From Bacillota bacterium (lineage in GTDB: Bacteria > Bacillota_C > Negativicutes > Sporomusales > Sporomusaceae), in NCBI GenBank assembly GCA_023441125.1, contig JAEZQV010000084.1, forward strand, positions 1 to 8,760: a DNA stretch of 8,760 nucleotides, given 5' to 3'. A program made the translations under genes and the position numbers. Below the pieces are notes generated by a model, which worked only from the letters and a program-made list of their open reading frames with translations, did no database searches and was not told the origin of the DNA. Below are positions 5,098 through 8,760 of the stretch, one piece after another (the first letter of the stretch is position 1; the number at the start of each line of letters is the position of its first letter).

Positions 5098-7683
5098 ATG
5101 AAAGATAAACAAATACATATTGTTGTCACAGGTGATATTGCGGTAAATGATCACCAATGGCAAAGCAATCAGAAAGATAATGCCGGCTATAACTGGCAGC
5201 GGTTTCCCCAGCTTTATCGCAGCATTCGAAGCGGCGCCGCCTTATTGCTGGCCAAACTAGTCACGTTAGCGACCAGCGCTGTCGTGCATTCACCGGTCCT
5301 GCCGGCTAACGGCGAATTACCGTCGGGAATACTCCGTTCCACGTTGGCCCTGGCGCAGTTCCCCCACACGCATGAGGCGTCGGCTGATAAAGTCTATCGC
5401 ATCGCGCAATTTCTCGGTTTTACCGGACCCGCCGCCGGTGCCCCGGCCCTATTGCCGGTTATCAATGACAATATTGACGCCGATTTGGTCATTATTGATG
5501 ATAACAATGACGGCTTTAACGCGCGCGAAGAATTCTGGCCGCTGGCTATAAAATCGCCGGAAAAATCCCCCCTGATTATCTATAAAACCAACACGCCTAC
5601 GAGCACCAGCGCCATCTGGCGGCAAATCGCCAAACAGCATCTGCCCAATACCATCGTCATCATTTACGGCGACGACCTGCGTGCCAAAGGCGTTAATATC
5701 AGCAAAGGGCTTTCCTGGGAAAAAACCGCCCTGGAGTTTGTCTGGCAAATTAACAACAATCCGGCCCTTGCCTACCTGGCCAAGGCCAGACATCTCGTCA
5801 TACCGCTGGAACTGGAAGGTGCCATTTACTATCAAAATGACGGCGAAGCTGCAGAATCCCGCCTGTTTTTTCTGACCAGCGAGATTGAGGGCGGTGTCCA
5901 GAAAGAAGCTTTAGGGAAAATGTATGGTCTGTCCTCCAGTTTTGTTGCCGGTCTGGCGCATAGCATTGCGGTCGGTCTGAAAAACCGGGACGATATTAGC
6001 AAAGCCATTTGCGAAGGTATCCGTGAAGGTATCGTGGCGGCGCAGAAATACTATATTAACGGCTTTGGGGACAGTGTCCCGGCCGCCAATTTTCCCAATC
6101 CGGCCATATTTACCGAAAGCGAACATGACTTCATCTACAAAGAACAGATTCAGGATGTCCCCATCCGCAACTCCAATGATCCGAATTGCCGCGCCTGCTG
6201 GTATATTATCAAGGATAAAAGTTCATCAGGCTTATCGGAGATTGCCTATGACATTGTCAAAAATGGCGAAAAAATAGCTCTGAAGTTTATCCCTACAGCT
6301 AAATTCGGCAGTTTAATTACTGTCGACCGCACCGAAATCGAGGGATACCGGAGCATAAAAAATCTGATTATGGAATATATTTCTGTCAAAACAACCTCCC
6401 GGCCGCTATCCATCGCCGTATTTGGCACCCCTGGCTCGGGAAAATCTTTTGGGGTTACGGAGGTAGCCTCCAGTATCGCGCCGCGTTTAATCCGGAAATT
6501 GAATTTTAATTTATCTCAACTGCAAAGTTTGGCCGACTTGATTGCCGCCTTTCATAAAGTACGTGATCTTTCTCTGGAAGGAAAAATTCCGCTGGTCTTT
6601 TTCGATGAGTTTGATGCGGCTTTTAACGGCAGCCTGGGCTGGTTAAAATATTTTCTGGCGCCAATGCAGGACGGTGTCTTCCGGGAAGGCGATACCCTGC
6701 ATCCGCTGGGCAGAGCTATTTTTGTCTTTGCCGGCGGCACAAGCAGTACGTATAGCCAGTTCTGCGGCGAAACCATCCAGGATGAAACAGAATATAAACA
6801 GTTTTACCGTCAGTTTCAAATTGCCAAAGGACCTGATTTTATCAGCCGGTTGCGCGGTTATGTCAATATTCTCGGACCGAATCAGACGGATGACCACTGG
6901 GACCACCTGTTTATCATCCGGCGCGCCATGCTGCTTAGGACCTTGTTGGAACGCAAGACACCCCATCTGATTAATGAACAGGGACAGGCGCAAATTGATG
7001 ACGGGGTATTGCGAGCCTTGCTCAAAGTTCCCCGCTATAAACATGAATCACGTTCTATGGAAGCAATTTTGGATATGAGCCGGCTCTCCCAGGCAAAAAA
7101 ATGGGAGCAATCGCACCTGCCTTCTCAGGAACAGTTAAAATTGCACGTGGACGAAGAACAGTTTTCCCGGCATTTAATGCATGACGCTTTCTTCAGCGAG
7201 AAAATTGAACAACTGGCCATGGATCTGCATGACAAATACATCCAGCTGCCTAAAGATAGCTGCCCTGAGCATGGCCTGCTGCCCTGGGACCAGCTTACCG
7301 AAGAACACCAGAACGCCATCCGCAATCTGGTCAAACATATTCCCGATGCGTTACGCCAAATTAATTATGATGTCGTCTCTGTCAAAGAGAAACCGGAGCC
7401 AATTGAGTTTACTGACAAGGAATTGCGGCTTTTGGCCGAGTACGAACATAAACGCTGGTCCCTGGAAAAGAAAGAAAACGGCTGGAAGCATTGCGCGCTG
7501 TATAGTGAGCCAAATAAGCTGCACCCGTTATTGCTTCCCTGGGACAGCCTGGATGCCGCCAGCCAGAACAAAATTATGGAACGGGTCACTTACTGGCCGG
7601 CCATCTTAGCCGAATCAAACTTTACTATTGATCGCCTTAAATCGCTGTGCTATTGCGAAACCCAGTTCCTGGCGGACAACTAA
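5098..7683 (+). CDS. Multidomain AAA+ ATPase with tandem C-terminal RyR domains
   Basis: The gene encodes 861 residues from ATG 5098, with SD GAGGAGG about eight bases upstream. Residues 1-325 (VVTGDIAVND at the start; ADLVIIDDNNDGF, PLIIYKTNTPTST, GLSWEKTALEF) form an alpha/beta region that recalls a degenerate ribokinase/PfkB-like domain; this is tentative. Residues about 415-660 form an AAA+ module: Walker A GTPGSGKS (443-450), Walker B LVFFDEFD (499-506), sensor-1 region FVFAGGTSS (542-550), arginine-finger region FISRLRG (581-587), sensor-2 region ESRSMEAIL (650-658). Residues about 698-760 and 775-848 are two RyR repeats; the second is canonical (AEYEHKRWSLEKKENGW, KLHPLLLPWDSL). RyR domains, known from ryanodine receptors, also occur in prokaryotic proteins proposed to sense nucleotide-type signals. 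A cytosolic ATP-driven sensor or remodeller is inferred. The gene stands alone between its own promoter and terminator; no toxin or nuclease partner is visible. Confidence 0.85.
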   Translation: MKDKQIHIVVTGDIAVNDHQWQSNQKDNAGYNWQRFPQLYRSIRSGAALLLAKLVTLATSAVVHSPVLPANGELPSGILRSTLALAQFPHTHEASADKVYRIAQFLGFTGPAAGAPALLPVINDNIDADLVIIDDNNDGFNAREEFWPLAIKSPEKSPLIIYKTNTPTSTSAIWRQIAKQHLPNTIVIIYGDDLRAKGVNISKGLSWEKTALEFVWQINNNPALAYLAKARHLVIPLELEGAIYYQNDGEAAESRLFFLTSEIEGGVQKEALGKMYGLSSSFVAGLAHSIAVGLKNRDDISKAICEGIREGIVAAQKYYINGFGDSVPAANFPNPAIFTESEHDFIYKEQIQDVPIRNSNDPNCRACWYIIKDKSSSGLSEIAYDIVKNGEKIALKFIPTAKFGSLITVDRTEIEGYRSIKNLIMEYISVKTTSRPLSIAVFGTPGSGKSFGVTEVASSIAPRLIRKLNFNLSQLQSLADLIAAFHKVRDLSLEGKIPLVFFDEFDAAFNGSLGWLKYFLAPMQDGVFREGDTLHPLGRAIFVFAGGTSSTYSQFCGETIQDETEYKQFYRQFQIAKGPDFISRLRGYVNILGPNQTDDHWDHLFIIRRAMLLRTLLERKTPHLINEQGQAQIDDGVLRALLKVPRYKHESRSMEAILDMSRLSQAKKWEQSHLPSQEQLKLHVDEEQFSRHLMHDAFFSEKIEQLAMDLHDKYIQLPKDSCPEHGLLPWDQLTEEHQNAIRNLVKHIPDALRQINYDVVSVKEKPEPIEFTDKELRLLAEYEHKRWSLEKKENGWKHCALYSEPNKLHPLLLPWDSLDAASQNKIMERVTYWPAILAESNFTIDRLKSLCYCETQFLADN

Positions 7684-7696
7684 CCAGCCCGCCGTA

Positions 7697-7741
7697 AAAA
7701 ACACCGCTATTAACCGGCATGCCCGGAATAGCGGTGTTTTT
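7697..7741. terminator. Bidirectional terminator between convergent genes
   Basis: AAAAACACCGCTATT (7697-7711) pairs perfectly with AATAGCGGTGTTTTT (7727-7741), and the loop itself holds CCGG/CCGG. T runs are present on both strands, so it can end both the AAA+/RyR transcript and the convergent hemerythrin transcript. Confidence 0.93.
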
Positions 7742-7750
7742 GTTAGCCAC

Positions 7751-8149
7751 TTATTTGCCGGCCGGAGCAATAAGCTTGTCTTCTTTCAGAATATGGTCAA
7801 CCAGCCACTCAATAACGAAATTCAAAATACTCTTCAAATAGGTATTTTGTTCATTATCAATTTGCTCTAAATCAATCGAATTAATTTTCTCCACAAAGTC
7901 TGTATGCAGCACCTTATGCGAAAGGAATCTGGGGTATTTCACCGCCAGCATATACGCTTCTTCTGCGGCAAAATGCTCAATGGTATAATCGCGCAGTTCA
8001 TTGATAATCGCTATAATCTGATCGTATTTATCGATAATGAGTTCGTTATTCAGCAATTGATCAATTTCGTTGGCAATGTCGAAGAGCTTGTGATGTTGTT
8101 CGTCAATAGCCGGAACGCCGATACTGTAAGCATCTTTCCATAGTACCAT
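7751..8149 (-). CDS. Bacteriohemerythrin
   Basis: The gene encodes 132 residues from ATG 8149-8147, with SD-like AAGGTGG upstream. The start matches the family, whose members begin with a W-containing segment (MVLWKDAYSIGVPAIDEQHH). All seven di-iron ligands are present in the expected spacing: His19 (DEQH), His59 and Glu63 (HFAAEE), His78 and His82 (HKVLH), His119 and Asp124 (HILKED). It should be a small cytoplasmic four-helix bundle that binds O2 reversibly at a non-heme di-iron centre. Such proteins are thought to serve oxygen sensing, storage or scavenging in anaerobes and microaerophiles. Length is typical for single-domain members. The frame is open upstream to about 8305 but that extension lacks family resemblance. 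I found no convincing promoter in 8150-8340. It converges with the AAA+/RyR gene. Confidence 0.93.
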   Translation of the reverse strand: MVLWKDAYSIGVPAIDEQHHKLFDIANEIDQLLNNELIIDKYDQIIAIINELRDYTIEHFAAEEAYMLAVKYPRFLSHKVLHTDFVEKINSIDLEQIDNEQNTYLKSILNFVIEWLVDHILKEDKLIAPAGK

Positions 8150-8321
8150 ACCAATAACCACCTTATCTTTATAAATTAATTTAGGTAATAATTCTGCAGG
8201 TATTGGCGAAACCCTGCCGCGATTAACAAAAACTGCTGCCATAAACACACTGGCGGCAGTTAGCCGGTCTCTGCTGCACCGGCTGGGCTGCGGGCTATGC
8301 AACAATCATCTTCAGGGTGAA

Positions 8322-8341
8322 TATACTAATTTACTAGGAGG
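8322..8341 (+). promoter_or_regulatory. Candidate -10 box and strong SD of the small downstream gene
   Basis: TATACT (8322-8327) resembles a sigma-A -10, but the -35 region (around 8299-8304, GCAACA) is poor. AGGAGG (8336-8341) is a strong SD nine bases before ATG 8351, which fixes that start. If the -10 is used, the leader is very short. Confidence 0.35.
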
Positions 8342-8350
8342 GATGCCGGA

Positions 8351-8605
8351 ATGGACCCCTGTGAGCTTACCTCGAAATGCACAATTTCCCCAGCGGAAGA
8401 ACTGGAAAAAAAGGCCAGAAGAATAGCCGGTTGTTCTATCCGCGCAACCGTTACCACCGGTAACTCAGTAGTACTTTTTACCATGCTGCTGCTGCAGGAA
8501 ATCCTGGAACAGCTTGCCGAGGACCCGCTCGCTAATTTAAACAACATAATAACAATAGCCAACAGTATTTCCGGGTTAAACAGCAGCATTCAGATTGACC
8601 CCTGA
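8351..8605 (+). CDS. Small hypothetical protein (84 residues)
   Basis: The frame runs from ATG 8351 to TGA 8603-8605, with AGGAGG nine bases upstream. The product has no signal peptide. Its N-terminal third holds three Cys (Cys4, Cys10, Cys28) and a charged helix (PAEELEKKARR). The middle is a Thr/Val strand leading to an aliphatic helix (VVLFTMLLLQEILEQLAED), and the C-terminus is Asn/Ser/Ile rich (NNIITIANSISGLNSSIQ). The hydrophobic part looks like an amphipathic helix rather than a clear membrane span. I do not recognise a family. No clear terminator follows; an A/T hairpin GCAT/ATGC at 8652-8664 is the nearest structure. An ATG nine bases earlier (8342) is out of consideration because it overlaps the SD spacer. 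Confidence 0.6.
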   Translation: MDPCELTSKCTISPAEELEKKARRIAGCSIRATVTTGNSVVLFTMLLLQEILEQLAEDPLANLNNIITIANSISGLNSSIQIDP

Positions 8606-8683
8606 CCCGCATTGCCGCGCCTTAATTAGCCCGCCCCCCCTTGTACTGCAGGCATTTTTTATGCGCCCCGGACGCTGTCCACA

Positions 8684-8758
8684 TCACCCGGCAAACCTGC
8701 CCCCCTCAGCGGCTTTGAGCAGGAGAAACAGCATACCTAGCGAAACTATCTGTATAGC
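8684..8758 (-). CDS. Possible C-terminal end of a membrane protein entering from the right edge
   Basis: On the minus strand the window edge is open in the frame that ends at TGA 8686-8684. It reads AIQIVSLGMLFLLLKAAE and then GGRFAG: a hydrophobic segment followed by a short polar tail, typical of the last transmembrane helix of a transporter. Only 24 residues are visible, no start can be seen and there is no strong terminator after the stop. It could be chance coding. Confidence 0.3.
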   Translation of the reverse strand, partial: AIQIVSLGMLFLLLKAAEGGRFAG

Positions 8759-8760
8759 AT

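Noticed and set aside
7697..7741. The long inverted repeat as a mobile-element end or attachment site
   Set aside because: Its T runs on both strands and position between convergent stop codons are fully explained by a bidirectional terminator.
7751..8305. A longer hemerythrin with an N-terminal extension beginning near 8305
   Set aside because: The extension has no family resemblance and no SD at its start; the ATG at 8149 gives the canonical hemerythrin N-terminus.

Overview
The window comes from a bacterial chromosome. It looks like a Firmicute, and an anaerobic Negativicutes-type (Sporomusa-like) genome is my best guess. This rests on strong AGGAGG ribosome binding sites, sigma-A type promoters with AT-rich spacers, GC-rich coding sequence rich in CCGGC-type words, an M-box magnesium riboswitch, an AnfO-family gene and a bacteriohemerythrin. 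The taxon is inference; no rRNA or other marker is present. I see no CRISPR array, tRNA, rRNA or intact insertion sequence.

Left part (1-1690, minus strand): a magnesium-responsive unit. A sigma-A promoter near 1684 drives an M-box riboswitch (about 1645-1478), followed by an intrinsic terminator (1449-1415), a possible 30-codon leader ORF (1383-1291), and a PRC-barrel/MgtE-N/CBS protein that runs off the left edge. The last helix of the riboswitch and a candidate antiterminator share the same bases, so the on/off logic can be read from the sequence.

Middle (1700-3900): a short doubtful plus-strand ORF ends in a clear terminator near 2000. Then come two divergent genes, each with its own promoter. 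On the minus strand is an orphan AnfO-family gene (2438-2040) with a structured, terminator-like leader. On the plus strand is a protein built like an IS481-type transposase but lacking two of its three catalytic acids (2829-3761), preceded by a GC-rich hairpin and ended by a strong terminator. It has no visible terminal inverted repeats, so it looks like a domesticated or decayed integrase.

Right part (3900-8760): a minus-strand lipoprotein of unknown function (4848-3916) is divergent from the most striking gene of the window. That gene is an isolated 861-residue protein (5098-7683) with a possible kinase-like N-terminal region, a complete-looking AAA+ ATPase module and two tandem C-terminal RyR domains. 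It has its own promoter and a near-perfect bidirectional terminator, so it acts as a single-gene unit; a sensor or conflict-system role is a hypothesis. It converges with a bacteriohemerythrin (8149-7751, all seven iron ligands present). A small uncharacterised plus-strand protein (8351-8605) follows, and the right edge may hold the C-terminal end of a minus-strand membrane protein.

Most genes here are monocistronic with individual promoters and terminators. The window reads as a string of independent units rather than one pathway.
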